64,000 nucleotides of DNA, taken from the NCBI RefSeq assembly GCF_902460415.1, contig NZ_CABPTY010000001.1, positions 716,275-780,274 of the forward strand. The letters run 5' to 3'. The notes under the pieces were generated by a model. It was not told the origin of the DNA, made no database searches, and saw only the letters and a program-made list of their open reading frames with translations. A program made the position numbers and the translations under genes. Origin of the DNA: Campylobacter_A concisus_Y (GTDB lineage Bacteria; Campylobacterota; Campylobacteria; Campylobacterales; Campylobacteraceae). Of the stretch, positions 16,037 to 25,171 are shown one piece after another. The first letter of the stretch is position 1, and the number at the start of each line of letters is the position of its first letter.

Positions 16037-17314
16037 ATGTCATCAAATACAGCTACGCTAACTGATAACAGAACCGGTAGGAGTTACGAGTTTCCTATAC
16101 TAAAAGGCACTATGGGACCTGATGTGATAGACATCTCGACATTTTTTAGTGATACTGGAATGTTTACTTTTGACAGAGGTTATACTTCAACTGCGATGTG
16201 TCGCTCGGCGATAACTTATATAGACGGCTTAAAAGGCGAACTAATGTATAGAGGTTACGATATCGCGTATTTGGCCGAAAATAAGACATTTTTAGACGTG
16301 GCATATTTACTCTTAAACAAAGAGCTCCCAACAAATGATCAGTATATAAATTTTAAAACCGAGCTTAAAAAAAGAAGTTTTATACATGAAGGTATGATGA
16401 AGCTATTTGACGCATTCCCAGATAAAGCTCACCCTATGGCGATCTTGCAAGCAGCGGTCTCAGCCCTAAGTGCCTTTTACTCAGATCACTTAAATATGGA
16501 TAAACCTGAAGAGTATCACGAAATGGCTATGCGTATAATCGCTAAAATTCCAACGATCGCGGCCTTTAGCTACCGCTACTCACGCGGACTTCCTATCATC
16601 TATCCAAATTTAGATCGTGGCTTTACTGAAAATTTCCTCTACATGATGAGAGGCTATCCGTACGAGCACGTCGATCTTAAGCCAATCGAGATAAAAGCAC
16701 TTGATACGGTCTTTATGCTGCACGCAGATCACGAGCAAAATGCTTCAACAACGACTGTTAGAACCGTTGGCTCAACGCACGCTCACCCATACGCATGTAT
16801 AAGTGCAGGTATTGGAGCACTTTGGGGCTGGGCTCATGGTGGGGCAAACGAGGGTGTCATACGTCAGCTTGAAGAGATAGGCTCTGTAGCAAATGTCGAT
16901 AGATACATCGCTAGAGCAAAGGATAAAAACGATCCATTTAGGCTAATGGGCTTTGGTCACAGGGTCTATAAAAATTTTGATCCTCGCGCAAAAGTGCTTA
17001 AGAAGATGAGAGATCAGCTTATGGATGAGATAGGCATCAACTCAGAGCTTATTAAAATCGCAAACCGCATCGAAGAGATCGCGCTAAATGATGACTACTT
17101 TGTGAGTAGAAATTTATACCCAAACGTTGATTTTCACTCAGGGCTTATCCTAAAAGCGCTTGGCATACCAAACAATATGTTTGCCGTCATCTTCGTCATC
17201 GGCAGGACTCCAGGCTGGATCAGTCAGTGGATCGAGCTAAAAGAGCAAGATACGATAAAGATCGTCCGCCCAAGACAGCTTTATGTTGGAGAGACAAACA
17301 GAACACCAAAATGA
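16037..17314 (+). CDS. gltA: Citrate synthase
   Basis: Type II (hexameric) citrate synthase, 425 residues, entering the TCA cycle with oxaloacetate and acetyl-CoA. The catalytic histidines and aspartate are visible in STHAHPYA-WGWAHGGANEG, MGFGHRVYKNFDPRA and NVDFHSG. The N-terminal extension is typical of the NADH-sensitive Gram-negative form. It overlaps the next gene by ATGA, so gltA and cysQ are probably cotranscribed. Confidence 0.96.
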   Translation: MSSNTATLTDNRTGRSYEFPILKGTMGPDVIDISTFFSDTGMFTFDRGYTSTAMCRSAITYIDGLKGELMYRGYDIAYLAENKTFLDVAYLLLNKELPTNDQYINFKTELKKRSFIHEGMMKLFDAFPDKAHPMAILQAAVSALSAFYSDHLNMDKPEEYHEMAMRIIAKIPTIAAFSYRYSRGLPIIYPNLDRGFTENFLYMMRGYPYEHVDLKPIEIKALDTVFMLHADHEQNASTTTVRTVGSTHAHPYACISAGIGALWGWAHGGANEGVIRQLEEIGSVANVDRYIARAKDKNDPFRLMGFGHRVYKNFDPRAKVLKKMRDQLMDEIGINSELIKIANRIEEIALNDDYFVSRNLYPNVDFHSGLILKALGIPNNMFAVIFVIGRTPGWISQWIELKEQDTIKIVRPRQLYVGETNRTPK

Positions 17315-18117
17315 GCGAGCTTCTAAATTTAGCTAAAAAAGCAGCCGTTAATGCTGGAGTGCAAATAATGAAATTTTACTCTGCAGATAATACGGCTCTT
17401 AAAGTCTACCTAAAAGATGATAGCTCGCCACTAACTAGCGCTGATCTAGCTGCAAATGAAGCGATAATAAAAATTCTAAGCAAAAGTAGGATAAAAATTT
17501 GCTCTGAAGAGAGTATCTTGCAAGAAAGCGATAAAGACGAGTTTTGGCTCGTAGATCCTCTTGATGGCACGAAAGAATTTCTAGCTAGAAACGGCGAATT
17601 TTGCGTTTGCATAGCGCTTATAAAAAAAGCTAGGCCGGTGCTTGGCGTGATATTTATCCCAGTTAGTAAAGAGCTTTTTTATGCTGATGAAAATGGCGCT
17701 TTTAAAGAAATTTTAGATAACAATGGTGAAATCATAAAGAGAGTTGATCTAAATAAAAAAGATAAAAATTTAGACAATCTAATCTTTTCAAGTAGAAGAG
17801 GCGATGCCAAAGAGATAGAATTTATAGGACAGAGCTTAAATTTTGAGCAAAGGTGCATCGGCTCAGCCATAAAATTTTGCCGTTTGGTTGAATTTGGCGG
17901 AGCTTATTTGAGATTTGCCCCAAGCTACCTTTGGGACAATGCTGCAGGAGAAGCGCTCGTAAATTTTTGTGGCGGAAAAGTATTTGACGCTAATAGCAGC
18001 AAAGAGATGAGCTACGAGCTTACTAATTTAAAAAGTCCATTTTTCATAGCTCTCTCAAAAAACACACTAAATCTAAAAGATAAAATCACACAGCTATATA
18101 AGCAAAGTAAAATTTAA
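17311..18117 (+). CDS. cysQ: 3'(2'),5'-bisphosphate nucleotidase
   Basis: Inositol monophosphatase-fold enzyme, 268 residues, hydrolysing PAP to AMP. Metal-binding motifs are CSEESI near residue 65, VDPLDGTKEFL near 86, and LWDNAAGEALV near 210. The longer in-frame start inside gltA (17227) is rejected, because ATG 17311 forms the usual ATGA overlap and MSELLNLAKKAA is a normal family N-terminus. It ends four bases from the convergent methyltransferase gene. Confidence 0.88.
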   Translation: MSELLNLAKKAAVNAGVQIMKFYSADNTALKVYLKDDSSPLTSADLAANEAIIKILSKSRIKICSEESILQESDKDEFWLVDPLDGTKEFLARNGEFCVCIALIKKARPVLGVIFIPVSKELFYADENGAFKEILDNNGEIIKRVDLNKKDKNLDNLIFSSRRGDAKEIEFIGQSLNFEQRCIGSAIKFCRLVEFGGAYLRFAPSYLWDNAAGEALVNFCGGKVFDANSSKEMSYELTNLKSPFFIALSKNTLNLKDKITQLYKQSKI

Positions 18118-18120
18118 ACC

Positions 18121-19677
18121 TTAAATTTCTTCTAGTAGATAAAGCATGCTAGCTATTTTTGCTGTGCCTAGCACGTAGCTCATTATGTTTGCTGCGACTT
18201 TATCTTTTTTAAGCACTTTGCCATTTATGTCAAATATATCTTCGTTATTCTCTTTGATAAATTTCAAAGCTTTTGCTGCGACATCTTCTAAGCTATTTTT
18301 ACCATCAAGCAATAAAAGTATGTAATAATCGATATTGTTAAGCTTTCTTGAAATGCTAAATTTATTAGCAAAAACAACATCGGCATTATTTTTATGATTT
18401 AAGAAATATCTTACATAATTTATTAAATTTTGACTAAGCCTTGAATAGCCGGGCCTATACTCGATATTTTTTTGCTCATCTTTTAAGATCATTGCATCAG
18501 ACGAGTTTGTTAAAATTCTTACAAAGGCGCTATAAACCATGAGCTTATCTTCTGGCAAAATTTCTAAAATCTGAGAAAGGTTTATACTAGCTGGATACAT
18601 CTTATAAAAGACCTCGCAAAGCCATGATATATCTTGTGGCATAGCACCATAACTATCTTGCCACTGGTTATCTTTCTTTATAAAATCTGCCACAACGTGA
18701 ATTTTATTGATATCGCTTGGGCCTATTTGTTTATTGGCTATGCTCTCATAAGTTTTGCTATGGACTATTAGGCTTTGTCTAAATACTTTGTTGCTAATCA
18801 TATCCATGAATTGCTCTAGATCGATTCTGTCCTTAAACTTGTTATTTTTGTATTCATCTACTACGGCTGTGCCAACATCTGGGGTAAAAATATCATCAAG
18901 CGTATATTCACAAAGATAAGTAAGATCATTTTTGGCAAGCATGGCATTAAAATCTTTAAAATAAAATGGATCATTTGTGTATTCTAAAAACTCATGAGCT
19001 ATGTAAAAGTCATCTTTTGAGAGCACATGTTCTGTTACAAAAAGAAGCATCTTAAGAGGTATTTTTCCCTCATAAATTTCTTCATCTCTTGTTAGCAAAT
19101 ATTCTTTATAGACTAAAAGTGCTTCTTTGGCTGCTTTTAACCTCTCTTGCATGCTCTCTTTATCTTTTGCGGCAAGTAGCATTATATCTCTTACGATATC
19201 TTTTACTTTCCAGCCAGGATAAACATTATAAGAGATAAATGCCACGCCATTTGCACTTAAATTCTCTCTTACAACTTTTAATATAGCTTCTTTTACAAAG
19301 TCAGGCACCCAGCTAAAAACGCCATGAGCAATGATATAGTCAAATTTCTCATCACTCTTAAACTCACAAATATCGCCATGTATAAGCTCTAAATTTGTAA
19401 GCCCCATCTCTTTAACGATCTCTTGCCCACGCCTTATCTGCTCTCCACTGAGGTCTATACCAACTACTTTTGCGTTTTTATTATTCGCTGCAAATGGGAT
19501 CAAATTTCCGCCAAAGCTACATCCTATCTCTAAAACTCTTGCATTTTTGCACGGCGGCGGGTTTACGCCAAGAAGTGTAGCACAAGCTTCAAGCCTGTAA
19601 GGTGATGATTGTGCAAAAGCTATGGATTTGTAAGTTAGCTCGTCATAAGACTTTTCGATTTTGCTATTTTGACTCAT
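18121..19677 (-). CDS. Class I SAM methyltransferase with regulatory domain
   Basis: 518 residues. The N-terminal methyltransferase domain (about 35-180) has VLEIGCSFGGNLIPFA for motif I, VVGIDLS for the acidic ribose contact and FDYIIAHGVFSWVP for motif IV. A middle region (about 220-310) resembles the methyltransferase regulatory domain, and the C-terminal 200 residues are mainly helical. This layout is shared with rickettsial outer-membrane-protein lysine methyltransferases (family knowledge), so a protein substrate is possible. Nine bases separate it from the upstream peroxiredoxin-like gene, suggesting a joint transcript. Confidence 0.75.
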   Translation of the reverse strand: MSQNSKIEKSYDELTYKSIAFAQSSPYRLEACATLLGVNPPPCKNARVLEIGCSFGGNLIPFAANNKNAKVVGIDLSGEQIRRGQEIVKEMGLTNLELIHGDICEFKSDEKFDYIIAHGVFSWVPDFVKEAILKVVRENLSANGVAFISYNVYPGWKVKDIVRDIMLLAAKDKESMQERLKAAKEALLVYKEYLLTRDEEIYEGKIPLKMLLFVTEHVLSKDDFYIAHEFLEYTNDPFYFKDFNAMLAKNDLTYLCEYTLDDIFTPDVGTAVVDEYKNNKFKDRIDLEQFMDMISNKVFRQSLIVHSKTYESIANKQIGPSDINKIHVVADFIKKDNQWQDSYGAMPQDISWLCEVFYKMYPASINLSQILEILPEDKLMVYSAFVRILTNSSDAMILKDEQKNIEYRPGYSRLSQNLINYVRYFLNHKNNADVVFANKFSISRKLNNIDYYILLLLDGKNSLEDVAAKALKFIKENNEDIFDINGKVLKKDKVAANIMSYVLGTAKIASMLYLLEEI

Positions 19678-19685
19678 TTTGGCCC

Positions 19686-20183
19686 CTAGTAGTCTTTTTC
19701 TTTGAGTTTTTCTAGCATATTTTTAGCATCATTTTCTGGATCATCTACTATATATGCGCGCCTTACCTTACCATATTTTATGATGAGCGTTTGGCGAAAG
19801 TAGAATTTATGTCCATTTGATGCAGAAAAAACCGGAAGTTCAAGTGCTCTCTCAAGCATAAACTCACTATCATTTAAAAACATGACTCCAGCAGAAGTCT
19901 CTTCTTGAAATTTCTTTTGAGCTGCGATATCTTGTGAGCTAATGGCCACTACCATGAAGCCAAGATCGTTAAAATCTTTTAAAAATTTCTTGTAGTTTAT
20001 GGCTTGTTTGGTGCAGCCTTTCATGCCCGCAGTATTTTGCAGTTGCTCGCTTAAAAGACTAAAGTCCTCGCCTATTTTTGGATAGATGAAAATAACGCAG
20101 TCGTGCGTTCTTGCAAAGGCAGAGAAATCAAATTCCTTACCATCTAAGGTATTTAAATATATACTTGTAGGCACTTTTATCAT
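19686..20183 (-). CDS. Peroxiredoxin-like (AhpC/TSA) protein
   Basis: Thioredoxin-fold protein of 165 residues. The peroxidatic position is GMKGCTKQAINYKKFL, matching the GCT-x-Q pattern of BCP/PrxQ enzymes. FMVVAISSQD and FLND are also typical. It lacks the full PGDFTFVCPTE motif. The later RQTLIIKYGKVRRAYIVDDPE fits the C-terminal beta-strand and loop. It likely reduces peroxides, possibly as a 1-Cys form because no clear resolving cysteine is seen. AGGATGAAG precedes the ATG. Confidence 0.72.
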   Translation of the reverse strand: MIKVPTSIYLNTLDGKEFDFSAFARTHDCVIFIYPKIGEDFSLLSEQLQNTAGMKGCTKQAINYKKFLKDFNDLGFMVVAISSQDIAAQKKFQEETSAGVMFLNDSEFMLERALELPVFSASNGHKFYFRQTLIIKYGKVRRAYIVDDPENDAKNMLEKLKEKDY

Positions 20184-20231
20184 ACTTCATCCTTTAAAAT
20201 TTTTTACTATTATATCTCTATAAGCTTTGTC

Positions 20232-20909
20232 TTAAGCTTTTTTAGAATTTAAAAGATAAACTACGAAAAGAACAAAAAAGCTAATTATTAACATCAAAAG
20301 TGCATAGATATGAGCCTTGGTGTAATCAAGCATTTCAACCGCTTCAAATATCGCAATACTCGCGACCTTGCTCTCTCCAGCTACGCTACCACCTATCATT
20401 AAAACAACACCAAACTCGCCCATAGTGTGAGCAAAGCTAACGACAGTAGCTGTTAATAAATTTGATCTTATGCTTGGCAAAATCACCCTAAAAATAGTCG
20501 TGAGCTTATTTTTGCCAAGGCTATAACTTGCTTCAAAAAGGCTCTTTTTTAGGCTATTTAGCCCAGCATAAATCGGCCCAAACATAAATGGCAATGAATA
20601 GATGCAACTTGCCACAACAAGACCTGTGAAGTTAAAAACAAGCCTAACTCCAAAAATTTCCTCGATAAATTTACCAAAGGCCGAATAAGGTGAAAGAAAA
20701 ATGAGCAGATAAAAGCCAAGAACACTTGGTGGCAAGACCAGAGGTAGTGAGATTACCGACTCTAAAAACGACTTGCCAAAAAATTTCTTTTGAGACATAA
20801 AATAGGCAAGTGCGATGCAAACAAAAAATAAAATAAAAGTTGTTATGAAAGATAATTTTAGTGATAGCCAAAATGGCTCGTAATCGATACTTTTTAACTC
20901 GTCTATCAT
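20232..20909 (-). CDS. modB: Molybdate ABC transporter permease, ModB
   Basis: A 225-residue permease with five to six membrane segments. It contains SLPLVLPPSVLGFYLLI and the EAA-type loop EASYSLGKNKLTTIFRVILPSIRSNL, followed by GEFGVVLMIGG, all typical of ModB. It overlaps modC by four bases and is the last gene of a five-gene operon. Confidence 0.92.
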   Translation of the reverse strand: MIDELKSIDYEPFWLSLKLSFITTFILFFVCIALAYFMSQKKFFGKSFLESVISLPLVLPPSVLGFYLLIFLSPYSAFGKFIEEIFGVRLVFNFTGLVVASCIYSLPFMFGPIYAGLNSLKKSLFEASYSLGKNKLTTIFRVILPSIRSNLLTATVVSFAHTMGEFGVVLMIGGSVAGESKVASIAIFEAVEMLDYTKAHIYALLMLIISFFVLFVVYLLNSKKA

Positions 20910-21763
20910 GCTTTTTCCAAATTTACGCTAAACGCTTTTGTGCTAACTACCACCATATCGCCTGCTTTTAGATTCATTGCTTCGCTGCTACTTAGCACCA
21001 CTTCACAAATTTGGCGGTTTATTAATACATTTGCCACATAAATAGCATCACGTTTTTTTATCTCTAAAATTTTAGCGTTAAAGGCAAATTTCTGTGATCC
21101 TGCACTCTTTAAAAATATCTCACTTGCGCTACCTGATCTTGAAATTTTTCCATTTTCAAGGACAAAGACTTTATTGCAAAGCTTATAAATTTCAGCGATA
21201 TCATGGCTTACTAAAATAATGCTCATCTTAAACTCATCATGAAGTGCTAGTAAATAGTCTTGAAGTTTCTCACGCATGGCGTTATCAAGCGCACTTAACG
21301 GCTCATCAAGTAGTAAAATTTCAGGCTTTCTCATAACTGCACGGGCCAAAGCAACGCGTTGCTTTTGACCACCAGAAAGAGTGCTAATCTTTGCATTTTT
21401 TAGACTTGTTAGACCGCAGATATCAAGAAGCTTGTTTGCTAGAGCTAGATCATTTTTTGCAAAGAGTAAATTTTTAAAGACATTCATATTTTCAAAAAGT
21501 GCATAGTCTTGAAATAAAAAGCCGATATTTCGCTTTTGTGGAGCCAAATTTGTCTTTTCATCAAAGAAAATTTTATCTCCAACCTTTATAAAGCCACTTT
21601 GTGGTGCTTCAAAGCCAGCGATTAATCGTAAAATAGTAGTCTTTCCGCCACCGCTTGCTCCATAAAGTGCGACAAAATCACCACTTTCAAAGCTAAGATC
21701 AGCCTCAAGTAAAAATTTTCCGCCACCGCCATTTAGCTCTTTTTTACAAGAAATTTCTATCAT
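20906..21763 (-). CDS. modC: Molybdate ABC transporter ATP-binding protein, ModC
   Basis: A 285-residue ABC ATPase: Walker A GASGGGKTT near residue 36, Q-loop FLFQDYALF, signature LSGGQKQRVALARAV, Walker B ILLLDEPLSALD, H-loop SHD. A C-terminal TOBE-like part follows (residues 220-285), shorter than the 350-residue E. coli ModC; a separate Mop-type protein is encoded upstream. It is the only ATPase near either of the two ModA/B loci in this window. Confidence 0.92.
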   Translation of the reverse strand: MIEISCKKELNGGGGKFLLEADLSFESGDFVALYGASGGGKTTILRLIAGFEAPQSGFIKVGDKIFFDEKTNLAPQKRNIGFLFQDYALFENMNVFKNLLFAKNDLALANKLLDICGLTSLKNAKISTLSGGQKQRVALARAVMRKPEILLLDEPLSALDNAMREKLQDYLLALHDEFKMSIILVSHDIAEIYKLCNKVFVLENGKISRSGSASEIFLKSAGSQKFAFNAKILEIKKRDAIYVANVLINRQICEVVLSSSEAMNLKAGDMVVVSTKAFSVNLEKA

Positions 21764-22155
21764 TTTTGTGTACTTATGTGAATGCTTGTAGATTTTATAT
21801 AGGCAAAGACTTCATCGTTTTCACCTACGTTCATAGTTTTTAATGCGTGATTTGAGATAATAGCTTCGAAGTGGATTTGATCGCACTTTAGGCCAACAAT
21901 GCTTAAAACTTCACCAAAATTTATAGCCTCTACCACGCATTTTAATTCATTCTCAAGTGAGCTGGCGTCAAGTTTGTTTTTTGCCAAGATAACATCGGAG
22001 CTTTTAAAACCTAAGTCAATCTCATCATCTAAGGCGAATTTGCTAGCCTCATTTAAGACTAGCATAAATAAATTTGCCTCTAAATTTATACCCTTTAACT
22101 CAAATAAGCTAACGTTATCTTTATTTAAAATTCCAACGATCTTTGCTCTTATCAT
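21760..22155 (-). CDS. TOBE/Mop-domain molybdate-binding protein
   Basis: 131 residues, apparently two tandem TOBE units (about 1-60 and 65-131), the second ending ALKTMNVGENDEVFAYIKSTSIHISTQ. Free Mop proteins bind molybdate as oligomers and act as storage or buffering proteins. It sits between modA and modC with four-base overlaps on both sides, so it is made with the transporter. It might instead complement the short C-terminus of ModC. Confidence 0.75.
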   Translation of the reverse strand: MIRAKIVGILNKDNVSLFELKGINLEANLFMLVLNEASKFALDDEIDLGFKSSDVILAKNKLDASSLENELKCVVEAINFGEVLSIVGLKCDQIHFEAIISNHALKTMNVGENDEVFAYIKSTSIHISTQK

Positions 22156-22907
22156 TTAGCTGGAACGTTGTAACCAAATTTCTTGAAAATTTCTCTTGAT
22201 TTATCACCTAAGATAAACTCATAAAATGCTTTTGCATCATAATTTTTTTCAGCATGTTTTAGAAGAACTATGCCTTGATCAATCGGAGTGTATAGCTCTT
22301 GAGGCACGAAGATGTAGTTAGTGCCCTCTTTGTATTTTGACATTTTCTCATCAAAAAGTGCGCTAGCAGCGATAAAACCTACATCAGAAGCACTTAATGC
22401 TTGAGATAGAGTTTCAGAAATTTTTTGAGCATAGACGATATTTTTTTCTACTTCGTCATAAAGTTTTGCGTTTTTAAGAGCCTCTATACTAGCTTTGCCG
22501 TATGGTGCAGTTTGTGGATTTGCAATAGAAATCGCTTTTAAGCCACGAACAACTTCGATACCTTTTTTGAAATCAACATTTCTAATAGAGAAGATAGCAA
22601 CAGCGCCTTGTGCATAAACTTTTGGAGCAGCTACTGCAAATCCTGTGTCATAAGCTTTTTGAGTAAAGCCCATATCAGCGGCCATGAATATATCAGCTGG
22701 AGCTGAATTTTGTATCTGAGTAACAAGACCACCGCTTGCGCCAAGAGTTAGGTTGATTTTAGCATCTGGATGAAGCTTATTAAACTCTTTTATAAGCTCA
22801 GGAAATGCGTATGTTGTGTTTGCTGCTGCATATACATTTACTTCAGCACCAAATGCGTTTATGGCAAGCAAAGCTGCCACACATAAAAATTTAAAAACTT
22901 TTCTCAT
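22152..22907 (-). CDS. modA: Molybdate-binding periplasmic protein, ModA
   Basis: A 251-residue solute-binding protein. The signal peptide is about residues 1-20 (VAALLAINAFG-A). ModA signatures include VYAAANTTYAFPELIKEFNK, LTLGASGGLVTQIQ, APADIFMAADMGF, and a C-terminal KFGYNVP. AGGAG precedes the ATG. It starts the transporter part of the operon, directly after the regulator gene. Confidence 0.92.
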   Translation of the reverse strand: MRKVFKFLCVAALLAINAFGAEVNVYAAANTTYAFPELIKEFNKLHPDAKINLTLGASGGLVTQIQNSAPADIFMAADMGFTQKAYDTGFAVAAPKVYAQGAVAIFSIRNVDFKKGIEVVRGLKAISIANPQTAPYGKASIEALKNAKLYDEVEKNIVYAQKISETLSQALSASDVGFIAASALFDEKMSKYKEGTNYIFVPQELYTPIDQGIVLLKHAEKNYDAKAFYEFILGDKSREIFKKFGYNVPAK

Positions 22908-23690
22908 TTAAACTCCTATAATGATTTGAGATGATTTTACTATTGCTAAAAGTGTATCGCCGACGCCTATTTGCATCTGGATAGCACTATCTTTTGTGAT
23001 GATGGCAGTTAAAGTCTGCTCATCGCTTAGTTTTAAAGTGATTTCAGCATTTACAGCACCTATCTTTGCTTCGATCACTTCGCCTTTTAATTGATTTTTT
23101 GTGCTTATTTTTATATCTAGATCCTTGGCCAAAATGACAGCTGGAGCTTTAAAAATATAAATAACTTTTTGTCCAACTTTTAGTCCTAAATTTTTCTCAC
23201 TCTCGACTGTAATGTTTGACTCAAGCGTACAGCCATTACTTAGTTTTGCAACTATTTGAGAATTTACCGCACCGCGGTTTATGCCAATAATCTCGCATGA
23301 GAGCTGATTTCTAGCACTTAAGTTCATATTCATTCTTTGAAGATTTATAATATCTACATCCTCAAAATCTACTTTTTGACAAATTTTTTGCAAAAAGTCC
23401 TTTTGGGTCTCAAGAATGGCATCATAAATTTTTATCAGTTTATTAGCATACTCGCTTAGCTCAGAGCCACTATTTTTTTTATTTCCATCAGCTCTAATAA
23501 TAAGCGGCTTGCTACTTTTGTTATTTATCGTATCAAGACAGTCCCAAGCATTTTTATATGATATGCCAACCAATTCCGCTGCTTTTGTGATACTTTTTGT
23601 CTCTTTTATGGCCTTTAATAATGTAATATGTTTAGCTAAAACCTGTGTATCTTCGCCTAAAAATAGTTCTAAATTTATATCTGCTTTCAA
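22908..23690 (-). CDS. modE: ModE-type molybdate-responsive regulator
   Basis: A 260-residue protein. An N-terminal winged-helix domain (about 15-75: LLKAIKETKSITKAAELVGISYKNAWDCLDTIN) is followed by two TOBE/Mop domains (about 125-190 and 195-260: LSARNQLSCEI and STKNQLKGEV). This is the full ModE layout; it would repress the mod operon when molybdate is plentiful. It starts at TTG 23690 with AAAGG nine bases upstream. No convincing ModE palindrome was found in the 165 bases upstream. Confidence 0.88.
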   Translation of the reverse strand: MKADINLELFLGEDTQVLAKHITLLKAIKETKSITKAAELVGISYKNAWDCLDTINNKSSKPLIIRADGNKKNSGSELSEYANKLIKIYDAILETQKDFLQKICQKVDFEDVDIINLQRMNMNLSARNQLSCEIIGINRGAVNSQIVAKLSNGCTLESNITVESEKNLGLKVGQKVIYIFKAPAVILAKDLDIKISTKNQLKGEVIEAKIGAVNAEITLKLSDEQTLTAIITKDSAIQMQIGVGDTLLAIVKSSQIIIGV

Positions 23691-23855
23691 AATTTTTACC
23701 TTTACTATATTGGAGAATAATTTGTGAAGTATATCTAATTATATTAATCCTTAAGCTTAAAGATTTAAGTCGATTTATAAATTTCTCTTAATTTCTTGTA
23801 AAGTTTTTAAAAGATAAAATCAAGCTACATTTTATAAATAAAAATAAGGCTTAGT

Positions 23856-24566
23856 ATGAAATTTTTGCTTTCTATCTTTTTTAGTTTGCTTTTAGCCTGT
23901 GCTAATACGGACATAAATACGAATAGCGAAAGCGATGAATTTGATGTTGAATTTGAAGCAAGAAAAGATGTTTTTGACCCGCTTAGTGGTTACAATAGAA
24001 TGATGACACATGCAAATGACTTTATCTATGTAAATATGCTAACTCCGGTGGCAAAAGGCTATGCCTATGTTGTGCCAAAAACAGCTAGAACAATGGTTTC
24101 AAATTTCTTTGACAATCTGCTTTTCCCAGTTCGCTTTGTAAATAACTTACTTCAGTTTAAATTTCAAAATGCTGGCGAAGAGACATTAAGATTTTTAGCA
24201 AATACGATAATAGGCTTTGGCGGACTAACAGACGGAGCAAAATACTACAATCTCAAACCTCACGATGAAGATTTTGGACAAACGCTTGGATATTGGGGGC
24301 TTGGCAGCGGTTTTCATATAGTTTGGCCACTTATTGGACCATCAAATTTAAGAGATACTGGTGGTATGGTCGGAGATTATTTTGCTGATCCTATTAGCTA
24401 CGTTGATCCTATACTTTTATCAACTGGTATCAAGTCATATAGAGCGTTTAATAGCTTTTCGCAAGATCCAACAGCTTATGAAAAACTAAGAAAAGATGCT
24501 ATTGATCTTTATCCATTTTTACGCGATGCTTACGAGCAAAGACGCGATAAGCTTATCAAGGAGTAA
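23856..24566 (+). CDS. mlaA: MlaA (VacJ) outer-membrane lipoprotein
   Basis: A 236-residue lipoprotein with lipobox LLLAC at residues 11-15. Family signatures are DPLSGYNRMMTHANDF, PVRFVNNLLQFKF, DFGQTLGYWGLGSG, LIGPSNLRDTGG and DPISYVDP. MlaA removes mislocated phospholipids from the outer leaflet for retrograde transport. Two genes follow with tiny gaps (mlaC and an RND protein), the same order as in C. jejuni. Confidence 0.9.
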   Translation: MKFLLSIFFSLLLACANTDINTNSESDEFDVEFEARKDVFDPLSGYNRMMTHANDFIYVNMLTPVAKGYAYVVPKTARTMVSNFFDNLLFPVRFVNNLLQFKFQNAGEETLRFLANTIIGFGGLTDGAKYYNLKPHDEDFGQTLGYWGLGSGFHIVWPLIGPSNLRDTGGMVGDYFADPISYVDPILLSTGIKSYRAFNSFSQDPTAYEKLRKDAIDLYPFLRDAYEQRRDKLIKE

Positions 24567-24568
24567 AT

Positions 24569-25171
24569 ATGAAAATTTTAAAAATTCTAACTATGATTTT
24601 ACTTTTTACAACTAGCCTTTTTGCTATTTCAAAAGAGCAGATCAAACCTGAAGTAGAGATGAAAACAACAAAGGTTATTGAAATTTTAAAAGATACAAAT
24701 TTAGACAATAATGCAAAGACAAAAGAAATTTTTGCTCTTCTTGATCCATTTTTTGACTATAAACAAATGGCAAAGATAAGCCTTGGTAAACGTTACAACA
24801 GTCTAAGTAGCGATGAGCAAGCCAAATTTGACGCAGCATTTGAGCAAAAACTAAAAAGCTCATACATAGATAAACTTTTAGGGTATAAAGATCAAGAGAT
24901 ACATATAACTGGCGAGAGCGAACCTCAAAAAAATAGATACTGGCTCACATCAGAGCTTATAAATGATGGCAAGAGCTACGAATTTGTCTATAAATTTTAT
25001 GACGCTAAAGAGCGTGGTTGGCTCATTTACGATCTTGATATCGTTGGTGTAAGTATCATTCAAACATACAGAAGCCAGTTTGGCGATGTGCTAAATAACG
25101 CTGATTTCAATACCCTTTTACAAAAGCTAAACGAAGCTGTTTTGCCTGATCAAAATAAAACCAACCCTTAA
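24569..25171 (+). CDS. mlaC: MlaC-like periplasmic phospholipid-binding protein
   Basis: A 200-residue Ttg2D/MlaC family protein with a signal peptide (residues 1-19, TTSLFA). The core motifs are FDYKQMAKISLGKRYNSLSSDEQAKF and GWLIYDLDIVGVSIIQTYRSQF. It would shuttle lipid between MlaA and an inner-membrane partner. No mlaEFD genes are nearby; the next gene is an RND-type protein that may serve as the partner (inference). Two bases after the mlaA stop. Confidence 0.88.
   Translation: MKILKILTMILLFTTSLFAISKEQIKPEVEMKTTKVIEILKDTNLDNNAKTKEIFALLDPFFDYKQMAKISLGKRYNSLSSDEQAKFDAAFEQKLKSSYIDKLLGYKDQEIHITGESEPQKNRYWLTSELINDGKSYEFVYKFYDAKERGWLIYDLDIVGVSIIQTYRSQFGDVLNNADFNTLLQKLNEAVLPDQNKTNP

Noticed and set aside
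17227..17310. Upstream start of cysQ inside gltA
   Set aside because: It would add 28 basic residues unrelated to the family; ATGA coupling at 17311 is the common pattern here.
23691..23855. ModE operator between modE and mlaA
   Set aside because: Several TATA-rich words, but no palindrome with the expected spacing.
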